DNA from: CAVUCH01 sp963763095
Lineage (GTDB): Bacteria > Acidobacteriota > Vicinamibacteria > Vicinamibacterales > JAENWD01
Length of the DNA stretch: 64,000 nucleotides
NCBI GenBank assembly: GCA_963763095.1
Contig: CAVXNR010000008.1
Span: 9,137 to 73,136 of the forward strand
Direction of reading: 5' to 3'
This document shows, one piece after another, positions 26,421 to 36,093 of the stretch (the stretch's first letter is position 1; the number at the start of each line of letters is the position of its first letter). The position numbers and the translations under genes are program-made. The notes beneath the pieces were generated by a model. The model made no database searches, had not been told where the DNA came from, and was given only the letters and a program-made list of their open reading frames with translations.

Positions 26421-26921
26421 TCAGACGACGACCGTCGTCAGCACTTGCCTCGCGCTCATCGGGTAGTCGACGCCGCGCACCTTCCCCTCGCGGGTGCCCT
26501 CGACGCGCGCGTGCAGGGATCCATCCGGGTTGAGACGATAGATGATCCGCTGCGGGAAGTCGTGCTCGGGATTCTCGAACCGCGCTTCGCCCGCCGTCGC
26601 CGTGACCAGCTTGAAGGAGGCTTCGGGCTGGCCCGACGGTCTGGCGACGTAGGCCACGTCCGAACCCGTCGCCCGTATGAGGAGTGCCTCCGATTCGACC
26701 GTCTTCCCGCTCACGACGGTGCGGCTCATGCCCATCATGGTGCCGCCGAGCGGCTTCATCCAGTGCTCGTCGACGTGTCGTCCGCCGGCGTCGCTCGTCC
26801 AGCAACCCGCCAGCCACGCGATCTTCTCGAGTTCGCCGCCGGGCGCTTGTGCCGCGGGCACGCCAAATGCGGCGAGGGTCAGCATGCCCGCCCCGACGGC
26901 CGTGATCACTCGCCTGTCCAT
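26421..26921 (-). CDS. Exported DUF6265-like protein
   Basis: 166 residues with a signal peptide (VITAVGAGMLTLAAFGVPAA). The mature part has IAWLAGCW, EHWMKPLGGTMMGMSRTV and FENPEHDFPQRIIYRL, typical of the DUF6265 family of lipocalin-like beta-rich proteins of unknown function. It lies convergent with the response regulator. Confidence 0.8.
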   Translation of the reverse strand: MDRRVITAVGAGMLTLAAFGVPAAQAPGGELEKIAWLAGCWTSDAGGRHVDEHWMKPLGGTMMGMSRTVVSGKTVESEALLIRATGSDVAYVARPSGQPEASFKLVTATAGEARFENPEHDFPQRIIYRLNPDGSLHARVEGTREGKVRGVDYPMSARQVLTTVVV

Positions 26922-26966
26922 GAGCTCACCTCGAGCCCATCATACCCGCGTCCAGCGCGCAGGACC

Positions 26967-29894
26967 TCAGAATCGGAAGCCGAGGGCGACACGGAACGTC
27001 CGTCCGCCCGTGGAGCCATTGAATGGGACAGGGAAGTGACTGGCCGACGTCGCCTTTCCGAAGAGCGCCCCGGAAAGGTAACCGGTTGGCAGGCCCAGGG
27101 CGTCCTGTGGGCTGTTCGGATCGGGTCTCACCGAGGTGTTCCAGCCAATCTGCTTCTGGTTGTTGAAAACATTGTAGACGTCCAGCTTCACCCATGGCCT
27201 GAGCGTCCGCAGCACCGGGACCGTGTAGTTGAGGGACGTGTCGAACAGGCCGTAACCCTTGAATGTCTCCGAGCCGCGCGGCCCGAAGTAGACCGCCCCG
27301 GGCGGCGGCGCGTCGGGATAGCCCGCGCCCCGGAGCATGCTGGTCTGCGTCGCCGTGAGCGGCAGGGTCGACGTCAGGCTGTAGACGCGGGCTGAATCCA
27401 GGCGCCACAGGCCCGAGATCCCCACGTCGCCGAATCCGCCCAGCCCGAACGTATAGGTGCTCCACATGCGGAACCGATGACGCTGGAAGCTCTGAAGGCG
27501 CCCCTCGGGAAAGAATCGCGCCGCATCGAACGCTTCCGGATAGTTCCCGACCTTCGACGTCGCGCCCGGCACGCCGTTCGTCTCGCCTTCGTAGTTGCCG
27601 TCGTTCTGGAGCTGCACGGTGTAGTGGCCATCCAGCCTCCAGCCGTTCCGGATCCGGTACTGCGATTGAAACACCAGGCCCTGGTACTGGCGGCGGGCGA
27701 GGTCCGAGTTGGCAAAGCGCGTGTTCGTCGTCAGCCCGGCATCGATGCCTTCCAGCACCACGCTCGTCGTGCCGGTCGACACGTTCTGAAAGTCTTCGAT
27801 CATGCCGCTCGTCCGTCGAAAGACGTAGGTCGCTTCGGCCGATCCGCGTGTGCCACCTGTCCCATAGGAGGTCGTGAACTCCTGGACGATGGGGGACTTG
27901 AGGTCTCTCGCCATGAACACGCTGGATGGCGGCGGAACGGCCACGAAGGCGTTCCCCGGTGTGATCGGGTAATTGGCGAGATCGAACCCGGGGGCGAAGT
28001 CGCGGCCTTGCCCCGCCGGTCCCTGATACACGATGAACAGGTCCGGAGCGCTGACCACGGGACTGTTCTTGCCGATCTGCTGCTCGTTGTATCGCCCTGA
28101 ATACACGCCGTAGGTCGCGTGAATCAGGTGCCTGCCATTGCCGAGCACGTCGTGGACGATCGCGAGGCGGGGAGCGATCCGATGATTGTTCACGCCGACG
28201 ACCCCGCCGGTGGATTCCGCCTTCACGTGTTCGTAGCGCGCGCCGAGATCAGCCGACCAGCGGTCGTTGATCACCCAGTGGTCCTGCACGTAGAACGAAT
28301 TCGTGTCCACGTTCAGCACGGCGCCTCTCGTCGCGGGGATGAAGTCCACGCCGGACACGCCAGGTACGAAGGTGGGCACCAGGCGGCCCGTTGCGTCGAG
28401 CAGCGGCCGGTCCCCCGCGTCGAGCGCGAAATCCGAGGCAAACACGTAGCTGGTGGACGACTGCGAGCCGCCGCCCCCGCGCTGGCTGCGGAACCATTCG
28501 TACCCCGTCTTGAGCTCGTGGCTGCCGGCCTTGTCCCAGTAGCTGGTGGCGCTGCCCGTCAGCTGCCGGTTGTTGCGCATCTCCTGGTCGGTGGCGTCGA
28601 AGTAGGGCGCGTTGAACACGTAGGGCCCGAGCGTCGCGGCGAAGAAGGGTGACTCGACGATGTTCGTGCTCGTGCCGCCTCCGCCCGTCATCCATTCGCG
28701 CTGGGAATACTGCGCCTGCAAGAGCAGGCGATTGCCGCGCACGCCCCGATAGTTCATGAAGGAGGACGTGTTCGGCACCGCCACGACATCGAGGCTGTGC
28801 GGATCGACCAGGAAGCTCAGCGCGCCCGATCCGTTCGTCGTGGTCGTGCTGTTGTTCAGGTATCCGCCCTGAAGGACGTGGTCCGGCGCCACAGCGCCGG
28901 TCAGTTTGATCTCGCCGCGCTTGTTGCTGGTGGTCTGCGTGTATCGGGAGAGGGTGACCGGCAGCGTGTTCGAGGCGTCGCTGTTTTCATAGCGGCCGGA
29001 ACTGAAGAACCAGAGCCGGTCCTGCAGGATGGGGCCGCCGAGCGTCGCTTCGTGAATCCCGCTCACCTTGTCGAGCCGGTTCGATGTCTCGATCGGCGTC
29101 CTGACGGTCCATGCCGGGTTCACGACGTTCAGGCGATAGCTCCCGGAGAAATCATTGCCGCCGCTCTTCGTGACCGCGTTGATTACACCGCCGGTGAATC
29201 GGCCGTACTCCGCGGAGATGCCGGACGTCAGGACCTGTGTCTCCTGGATCGCGTCTTCGACGTAGAGGTTCTGCGGCTGCGCCCGGAGGTTGTCGTTGAT
29301 GTCGACCCCGTTGATCATGAAGATGTTGTCGAACGCGAACGCACCGTTGATCACCACTTGATTGACGCTGGGCGAGTTCTCGCTCACCGCGGGCGAGAGT
29401 TGTGCGATGCCCTGGAGCGAGCGGGGTGTGGCGAGCGCGTCGATCTCGGCGTGCGTGAAGTTCGCGCCGACGACAGGCGTGGTGGTCGGTGCGGGCGCTG
29501 CGGCCACGACGCGCGTCGTCTCGGTGAAGCCGCCGGCCCGCAACGACGCATCCTGTTCGACCGCAAGGCCCAGAGGAACTATCACGACGCGGGTCACCGG
29601 CGCGAAGCCGGCGAGCTCGAACCTGACGTCGTACTCGCCGGCCGGCAGCGCGGAGAGTGTGTAGCGGCCAAGGCCGTTGCTGACCGCTTCCCGATTGCCC
29701 AGCAGGGCGGGCGACGTCACCGTCACCGCGACGCCCGGCATGGCGAGATCCTGCTGGTCGGTCACCGTGCCCTGGATGGTTCCGGTCTGCACACCCTGAC
29801 CCAAACCGGCACCTGCCAGCATCAACCATACGGCTGGCACGAGAGCCACTCGTGCAGTCGGCGTGCGTCTGCTCGCGCCAAGACTGTCGGACAT
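26967..29894 (-). CDS. TonB-dependent outer-membrane receptor with carboxypeptidase-regulatory-like N-terminus
   Basis: 975 residues from ATG 29894. A signal peptide (VALVPAVWLMLAGAGLGQG) is followed by a CarboxypepD_reg-like domain (GTIQGTVTDQQDLAMPGVAV), a plug domain (FMINGVDINDNLRAQPQ, SAEYGRFTGGVINAVTKSGG), and a long beta barrel ending in the aromatic FRVALGFRF. This Oar-like architecture is abundant in Acidobacteriota. It imports an unknown ligand with TonB energy. It is divergent from the hybrid kinase gene. Confidence 0.92.
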   Translation of the reverse strand: MSDSLGASRRTPTARVALVPAVWLMLAGAGLGQGVQTGTIQGTVTDQQDLAMPGVAVTVTSPALLGNREAVSNGLGRYTLSALPAGEYDVRFELAGFAPVTRVVIVPLGLAVEQDASLRAGGFTETTRVVAAAPAPTTTPVVGANFTHAEIDALATPRSLQGIAQLSPAVSENSPSVNQVVINGAFAFDNIFMINGVDINDNLRAQPQNLYVEDAIQETQVLTSGISAEYGRFTGGVINAVTKSGGNDFSGSYRLNVVNPAWTVRTPIETSNRLDKVSGIHEATLGGPILQDRLWFFSSGRYENSDASNTLPVTLSRYTQTTSNKRGEIKLTGAVAPDHVLQGGYLNNSTTTTNGSGALSFLVDPHSLDVVAVPNTSSFMNYRGVRGNRLLLQAQYSQREWMTGGGGTSTNIVESPFFAATLGPYVFNAPYFDATDQEMRNNRQLTGSATSYWDKAGSHELKTGYEWFRSQRGGGGSQSSTSYVFASDFALDAGDRPLLDATGRLVPTFVPGVSGVDFIPATRGAVLNVDTNSFYVQDHWVINDRWSADLGARYEHVKAESTGGVVGVNNHRIAPRLAIVHDVLGNGRHLIHATYGVYSGRYNEQQIGKNSPVVSAPDLFIVYQGPAGQGRDFAPGFDLANYPITPGNAFVAVPPPSSVFMARDLKSPIVQEFTTSYGTGGTRGSAEATYVFRRTSGMIEDFQNVSTGTTSVVLEGIDAGLTTNTRFANSDLARRQYQGLVFQSQYRIRNGWRLDGHYTVQLQNDGNYEGETNGVPGATSKVGNYPEAFDAARFFPEGRLQSFQRHRFRMWSTYTFGLGGFGDVGISGLWRLDSARVYSLTSTLPLTATQTSMLRGAGYPDAPPPGAVYFGPRGSETFKGYGLFDTSLNYTVPVLRTLRPWVKLDVYNVFNNQKQIGWNTSVRPDPNSPQDALGLPTGYLSGALFGKATSASHFPVPFNGSTGGRTFRVALGFRF

Positions 29895-30249
29895 CGTTCC
29901 ACAACCCTTTCGCTGCACACCGTGTCGAGACGATCGGTGCCTGTGGAACGGGTATCGGCAGGAGGCGCCGAAGTCTTGATCTCGGCCGCGCGGAAACGGA
30001 AGCTGGATCGCGCAGAATTGCCTGTTTGCTTCACTGCTGCGCTTCACGGGACCGGAGAACTGTGCGCCCATCCTGGGACCAAGGGTGGACTCTGCGGGCC
30101 GAAATCATCCTGGATGGGGCATCAGCGGCTTCGGCCCTCGTTATTTGACATAATTCCAGATATTCGCCTGCGCGCGCGACCGGCGCTGCGATCGAGCCCG
30201 CACTTGGACCCTCACCCGCGCGGCTCGCCCGCCCATCGAGATCATCAGC
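29895..30249. other. Divergent intergenic region, TonB receptor / hybrid kinase
   Basis: 355 bases without a convincing gene. A TTGACA occurs at 30145-30150 in an AT-richer patch, but no matching -10 is found at 17 bases. I see no repeat. Confidence 0.4.
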
Positions 30250-33200
30250 ATGATGGAGAGCTACACACAGGACCACGCCCGGCAGCCTGGGGCGTTCATG
30301 AGCGGCGGTGGCAGCGCCGGCGCGCTGATGCGCTCTGTTGACTGGGCGAGTACGCCGCTCGGCTCCGTCGAGGGCTGGCCCGAGAGCCTCAAGACCACCG
30401 TCGGCACACTTCTGCACTCCCGCCACCCGATGTTTCTCTGGTGGGGGCCCGACCTCATTCAGTTCTACAACGACGCCTATGTCCCGAGCTTCGGCCACGG
30501 TAAGCACCCGGCCGCCATGGGCCAGCGTGGACGCGAGTGCTGGCAGGAGATCTGGCCGACGATCTGGCCGCAGATCGACGACGTGATGAGCCGCGGACGG
30601 GCGAGCTGGAACGAGGACCACCTCGTACCCATCTTCCGGAATGGCCGGATGGAGGAGGTGTACTGGACATACGGCTACTCCCCGGTGTTCGACGAGCACG
30701 GCGGCGTCGGCGGCACGCTGGTGGTGTGCACCGAAACCACCTCGCGCGTCATCGGCCAGCGGCGCCTTCGTACCTTGCGCAACCTCGCGGAGAAGACCAA
30801 CTTCGCCCCGAACCTGGAGGCGGTGCTCGATTCCACACGCAACCTGCTCGGCAGCGTCCCGGCCGACGTGGTCTTTGCCCTGGTCTACCTCGTGGTGGAC
30901 GGTGGAACGGGACCAGTCCTCGTTCGATTCGTGGGCCTCGACGATGAGGCATGCGCGACGCTGCACGCCGCGTTCGGGCAGGACCTGGCGCGCTTTCAAC
31001 GCCTCGGCGCCCCTGTCCCGATGCCACCGGACATGAACGTGACCGGCTCCGCCTGGCCTGAGCCGGTGTCGGAGGTCTTCGTGGCCCCCGTTGCGGTCGA
31101 AGGCTCGGCCGATGCCTCCGGGTACGTGGTGTTCGGCCTCAGCCCGCGGCTCCCGCTCGACCCAAGCTATCGCGAGCACCTCTGCCAGCTCGCGGCGCAC
31201 GTCGCGCACGCGCAGGCCAGGGTCGCCGCGCTGCATCAACGCGACGTGATCGAGGCCAGAGATCGCTTCCTCGTCGAGCTCGATGATGCCGTGCGGCCGC
31301 TGTCCGATGCAGGGGAGATCACGTTTACCGCGGCCAGGGCACTTGGGCAACATTTGCGCGTGAACCGCTGCGCGTACGCCACCGTTGAAGACGATGAGGA
31401 CACCTTTTTCGTGACGGGCAACTACAACGAGGGCGTGCAGAGCATCGTCGGGCGCTACACCTTCACGCAGTTCGGTGCGGAATGCCTGCGGCTGATGCGG
31501 GCGGGGGAGCCCTACGTCGTCCGCGACAGTGAGAGCGACCCGCGGATTACCGATCGCGAGCGGCCCTCGGTACCATGTCACGGCCATCCGCGCGGTGGTG
31601 TGGGTGCCCATCAAGAAGGCTGGACGATTTGTCGCGGCCATGGCCGTGCACGCCACTACGCCCCGGGTGTGGCAGGGCCACGAGATCGAGCTGGTACAGC
31701 ACGTCGCGAGCCGGTGCTGGGAATCGATTGAGCGTGCGCGCGTCACCGGGAGCCTGCGCGAGAGCGAGCGCCAGTTCCGCGAGCTCGCCAACTCCATCGC
31801 CAACCTGGCGTGGATGGCCAGGCCGGACGGATCGGTCTACTGGTACAACGATCAACGGTACGCATACACCGGCACAACGGCCGAGGACATGGAAGGATGG
31901 GGCTGGCAACGGGTGCACGACCCCGATGTTCTGCCCGCCGTGCTCGAACGCTGGACACACTCGATTGCCACGGGCGTGCCGTTCGAGATGGTGTTTCCGA
32001 TCCGCGGCGCCGACGGGGCGTTCCGCCGCTTCCTGACGCGCGTCAACCCGGTACGCGACTCAGAGGAGCGTGTGGTCCACTGGTTCGGTACCAATACCGA
32101 CGTCGAGAACGAGCGTCGCGCGACCGAGCTCAATGCACTGCTGCGTGAACGGGAGCGGGTCGCCCGCGAGGATGCTGAACTGCAGAAGCGGCTGCTCCAC
32201 TCGCTCTTCATGCAGGCGCCCACGCTGATCATAGTTCTCAGGGGCCCCAATCACGTCATCGAGCTCGCCAATCCGCCGATCTGTCGCGTGTGGGGACGAC
32301 CCGAGGCCGATCTCGTCGACCGGCCGCTGCTCGAGGCTCTGCCCGACATCGGAGGGCAGGCGTTTGGACCCTTGCTGGACGGGGTCTACCGCACGGGCGT
32401 TCCGTATGTCGGGAAGGAAACGCCCGCCACCTTCGAGCGCGCCGGCGGGAGGCGCGAGACGCTGTACTTCGACTTTGTGTACTCGCCGTTCCGGAACGTC
32501 CAGGGACAGATCGAGGGGGTCTTCGTCGTCGCGTCCGATGTGACGGACCAGGTGCTTGCCCGGCAGCAGCTGGACCAACTGCGGCAGGCCGCCGAAGGCG
32601 CCAACCGTGCGAAGGACGAATTCCTGGCCATGCTGGGGCATGAGCTCCGGAACCCGCTCTCTCCGATACTGACGGCCCTGCACCTGATGCGGCTGCGCGG
32701 CAACGACTCGTCCGAGCGCGAGCGGACCGTGATCGAGCGGCAGGTCACGCATCTCACCCGGCTGGTCGACGATCTGCTCGATGTCTCACGGATCGCGCGC
32801 GGGAAGGTGGAGCTGAAGGAGGAGGTCATCGAGATGGCCGAGATCGTCGCGAAGGCGATCGAGATGGCCAGCCCTCTGCTGGAACAGCGCACCCACACGT
32901 TGACCGTCAGGGTGCCGCGGCACGGCCTCGCGGTCCGCGGGGACGGGACGCGCCTGGCACAGGTCGCGTCGAACCTGCTGACGAATGCAGCAAAGTACAC
33001 GGCGCCCGGCGGTACGATCACGGTTGAAGCCGAGGAGGAGCTCAGTGACGTTGTCTTGCGCGTGCGCGACACGGGCATGGGCATTCCGCCTGACGTCCTC
33101 CCCCGGATCTTCGATCTGTTCGTGCAGGAGGCGCAGGCGATCGATCGTGCGCAGGGAGGGCTGGGGCTCGGTCTGACGATCGTGCGCAACCTCGTGGAAC

Positions 33201-33844
33201 GGCACCACGGCTCTGTGTCGGCCCACAGCGAGGGGCCCGGCCGCGGCAGTGAGTTCGTCGTGCGTTTGCCGAAGGTGACGTCTGCGATCACTCACAGCCC
33301 GTCCGTGCGCGCAGCTGCGGCCCCGGCGACAGGACAGCCGGCATCCCGTGGGCGGCGCATCCTCGTCGTCGATGACAACCAGGATGGCGCCGAGATGCTG
33401 GCCGGGGCTCTCCAGAGCAGGGGGTACGAGACGCTGGTGGCGCACGATGCGCCCGCAGCCCTGCGTCTTGCGCAGACGTTCATTCCCGATGTCGCCTTGA
33501 TCGACATCGGCCTGCCGGTCATGGACGGCTACGAGCTGGCGGAACGCCTGCGTCAGATTCCCGCGCTCGAGCGAATGCGGCTGGTGGCTCTCACCGGCTA
33601 CGGCCAGGAATCGGACCGCGTGCGGTCACGGGCTGCCGGATTTCACCAGCACCTGGTGAAGCCCGTGGACTTCAAGCCGTCGAGGAGCCGTGAGCGGGTG
33701 ATTGCGTTCGTCCGCATAGCGCGATCGCCCGGCCACGCTCACCCAATTCATGCGCGACTACGTCGAGCACCTGGAACATCACGTGCGCCAGATGACCCGG
33801 CTACAATGGTCCGTACGTGGCGCTGCTGCAGCGGAGGGAGTTGA
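30250..33844 (+). CDS. Large multi-PAS/GAF hybrid histidine kinase (frameshifted)
   Basis: About 1190 residues when repaired. Order: a PAS-like sensor (FLWWGPDLIQFYNDAYVPSF), GAF-like regions, a PAS domain (ANSIANLAWMARPDGSVYWY), another PAS (SLFMQAPTLIIVLRGPNH), HisKA with His about 797 (FLAMLGHELRNPLSPI), HATPase (NLLTNAAKYTAPGG, GGLGLGLTIVRNL) and a C-terminal receiver (ILVVDDNQDGAEML, VALIDIGLPVMDG, LVKPVDF). The first break is at GGTACC 31569-31574. Similarity fades after VKPVDF (about 33670); a missing base there would end the protein at 33693, so the last 50 residues are doubtful. No membrane helices. Confidence 0.85.
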
Positions 33845-33849
33845 AGGGC

Positions 33850-34497
33850 ATGGCAACCATCGGGCTCATCGGCGCCGGGCACATCGGCGCGCAGGTCGCA
33901 CGGCTTGCCGTGGCGAGTGGCTACGACGTGGTGATCAGCAATTCCCGCGGCCCGGAAACCCTCTCGGCGCTCGTGGCCGAACTGGGTCCCCGCGCCCGGG
34001 CCGCGACACCCGTCGAGGCGGCCACGGCCGGCGACATCGTCGTGGTCTCGGTTCCACTGAAGAACTATCGCGACGTTCCCGCGAAGCCTCTGGCCGGAAA
34101 AATCGTGATCGATACCAACAACTACTACCCGGAGCGTGATGGGCACATTCCGGAGCTGGACAACGAGTCGACAACGACTGCGGAGCTCCTCCAGGCGCAC
34201 CTGGGGACTGCAAAGGTCGTGAAGGCGTTCAACCACATCTACGCCGCCGAGCTCACCACGCACGGACAGCCGCCAGGTTCGCCCAATCGACGCGCCCTCG
34301 TCATCGCGGGCGACGATCCCGGAGCGAAGGCCACCGTGACCCATCTGCTGGACCAGTTCGGGTTCGACACCGTCGACGCCGGTCCGCTGAAGGAAGGCTG
34401 GCGCATCCAGCGCGACACGCCGGGGTACGGACCGCGTCGCACAGCCGATGAACTGCGGCGCGACCTCGCCGCGGCCAAACGGTACGCCGAACGGTAA
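33850..34497 (+). CDS. F420-dependent NADP oxidoreductase-like (NADPH-dependent reductase family) protein
   Basis: 215 residues from ATG 33850 after a GGAGGGAG. A Rossmann nucleotide-binding start (MATIGLIGAGHIGAQVARLA) and VVISNSRGPETL match the F420_oxidored family, which reduces cofactors or carbonyls with NADPH. NHIYAAELTTHG fits the substrate side. Whether F420 is the partner cannot be told. Confidence 0.85.
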   Translation: MATIGLIGAGHIGAQVARLAVASGYDVVISNSRGPETLSALVAELGPRARAATPVEAATAGDIVVVSVPLKNYRDVPAKPLAGKIVIDTNNYYPERDGHIPELDNESTTTAELLQAHLGTAKVVKAFNHIYAAELTTHGQPPGSPNRRALVIAGDDPGAKATVTHLLDQFGFDTVDAGPLKEGWRIQRDTPGYGPRRTADELRRDLAAAKRYAER

Positions 34498-34579
34498 CTC
34501 GGGGGCGCGGACGAAGCCGCCAGAACATGATGCCGGCGCCAGCACGCGCTACGCCGAATTCCGGGATACGCTCTCCAGC

Positions 34580-35098
34580 ATGAACGCAAACGAGATCCGC
34601 GCCGCGCAGGCGCCGCTCAAGGCGCGGTACCGCGCTGAACCGGCCGCCGCACAACTCACCTTGAGGGCAGAAGGGACCCTCGACACGAGCGCGCAGGTGT
34701 GTCGTGTGGGCACGCACATCGGCGCCGTGGAGGCCGGACTGCACCCGGCAACCGGCGGCGACGGCAGCCAGGCGTGCTCGGGCGACATGCTGCTGCAGGC
34801 CCTGGCCGCGTGTGCGGGCGTGACACTCGGTGCCGTCGCGACCGCGATGGGCGTCGACGTACGCGGCGGTCGCGTGTCGGCCGAAGGCGAACTGGATTTC
34901 CGCGGCACGCTCGGCGTGTCGCGCGAAGCAGCCGTCGGCTTCGACCGCATCCGGCTGCGCTTCGACCTGGAGACGGATGCACCGGCCGATGCCATCTCCA
35001 AGCTGATTGAGCTGACCGAGCGTTATTGCGTCGTGCTGCAGACGCTGAGGAACCGCCCCGAGGTGACGGTCAGTGCGCCGGCCCATGCCGGAGCGTGA
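34580..35098 (+). CDS. OsmC-family peroxiredoxin-like protein
   Basis: 172 residues. The C-terminal OsmC core is seen in GDMLLQALAACAGVTLGAVA (first reactive Cys) and LIELTERYCVVLQTL (second Cys). OsmC/Ohr proteins reduce organic hydroperoxides. The ATG at 34580 is chosen because the upstream frame overlaps the preceding gene and shows no similarity. Confidence 0.85.
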   Translation: MNANEIRAAQAPLKARYRAEPAAAQLTLRAEGTLDTSAQVCRVGTHIGAVEAGLHPATGGDGSQACSGDMLLQALAACAGVTLGAVATAMGVDVRGGRVSAEGELDFRGTLGVSREAAVGFDRIRLRFDLETDAPADAISKLIELTERYCVVLQTLRNRPEVTVSAPAHAGA

Positions 35099-35149
35099 CG
35101 TCGAGGCGCAGGGCTCAGACCTGGGACTCTCTGATTGACGCGCTCGCGC

Positions 35150-35734
35150 TCAGCGGGGCGGCACCGTCCACAGGAACAGATCCGTTCCATCCTCGGCCCG
35201 GATCGTCACGTCCGGCACCCACGATCCGAATCGAAACTGGCGGGATACGATCCGCGTACCGGGCCGGAGCTCGCTCTTGAGTTTCGGAAGCAGGCGCCTG
35301 TTGATGCTCGGCGAGAGGTAGAGCGTCACGACCGTGGCCTCCGAGATGTCGGCCGTAAACAGGTCGCCTTCGATGAAGGTGACGCGATCCTGGACCTCAC
35401 CCTGCCGCGCCAGCTCTCGCGACATCTCCACCAGCCGCGGCACCAGCTCGATGCCGACCCCGCGTGCGCCATACTTCTCCGCGGCGATGATGACGATGCG
35501 CCCGTCCCCCGAACCGAGATCGTAGACGACGTCGCCCGGACCAACGCTGGCGAGCCGCAACATCGCGTCCACGATCACCTGTCGCGTGGGGACGAACTGA
35601 ATGTCGGGTGTGCGGGCCGGCGGTCGCTCCGCCGTTGTCGCGTCCTGCGCCGCCGCTGGGGCCGCCGGATTGAGGAGGGCGGCAAAAGAGAGCAGAACCA
35701 GCAATGGCCAGTGGCGGCGTGTATTCGGAGGCAT
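35150..35734 (-). CDS. Exported SAM-methyltransferase-fold protein
   Basis: About 194 residues. A typical signal peptide (RRHWPLLVLLSFAALLNP, then AAPAAAQ) precedes a class I methyltransferase core: VVYDLGSGDGRIVIIAAEKY (SAM loop), GIELVPRLVEMSRELA (acidic ribose-binding strand) and FIEGDLFTADISEATVV. Export of such an enzyme is unexpected because SAM is cytoplasmic, so it may be membrane-anchored facing inward or not catalytic. The upstream in-frame ATG at 35764 is an alternative start. Confidence 0.8.
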   Translation of the reverse strand: MPPNTRRHWPLLVLLSFAALLNPAAPAAAQDATTAERPPARTPDIQFVPTRQVIVDAMLRLASVGPGDVVYDLGSGDGRIVIIAAEKYGARGVGIELVPRLVEMSRELARQGEVQDRVTFIEGDLFTADISEATVVTLYLSPSINRRLLPKLKSELRPGTRIVSRQFRFGSWVPDVTIRAEDGTDLFLWTVPPR

Positions 35735-35880
35735 CACGATCTGCTGCCGGGCCATGCGTCGCAATCATCCCAGGCGCGGCAGAGGCAGTGTCCCACACGC
35801 CCTCGAACACACCGAAAGAGGCGTCCGGGCCGTGCGTGCTGCATGATAGTGTGCGTCATTCATTGAAAGGACGAGCTCCG

Positions 35881-36048
35881 ATGTTCGCACAGGCAATCGT
35901 CGAACGCGGCATGCTGGATGGCATCGCGAACGGGCTGGCGCGAGCGACCTATGCAATCGAGGCGCGCATCGGCCACGGGAACGCGAAGTGGCTGCTCGCC
36001 GTTTTGGTGATGACGTTCCTGTTTTTGATGTTGCGCCCGCGGCGGTGA
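35881..36048 (+). CDS. Small single-pass membrane protein
   Basis: 55 residues: a soluble start (MFAQAIVERGMLDGIANGLA) and a C-terminal membrane helix (WLLAVLVMTFLFLML) ending in RPRR. A GGACGAG lies seven bases upstream. No homologous family is recognised; the tail arrangement suggests an inner-membrane anchor. Confidence 0.55.
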   Translation: MFAQAIVERGMLDGIANGLARATYAIEARIGHGNAKWLLAVLVMTFLFLMLRPRR

Positions 36049-36093
36049 CGCCGGCCGGATGGCCTCGGCGATGTCCGGGCCTGGCCGATGCGA

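Noticed and set aside
30145..30150. TTGACA as promoter of the hybrid kinase
   Set aside because: No acceptable -10 sequence lies 15-19 bases downstream on the plus strand.
30031..31803. A 590-codon open frame opposite the hybrid kinase
   Set aside because: Antisense shadow; the plus strand encodes recognisable PAS/GAF domains in this region.
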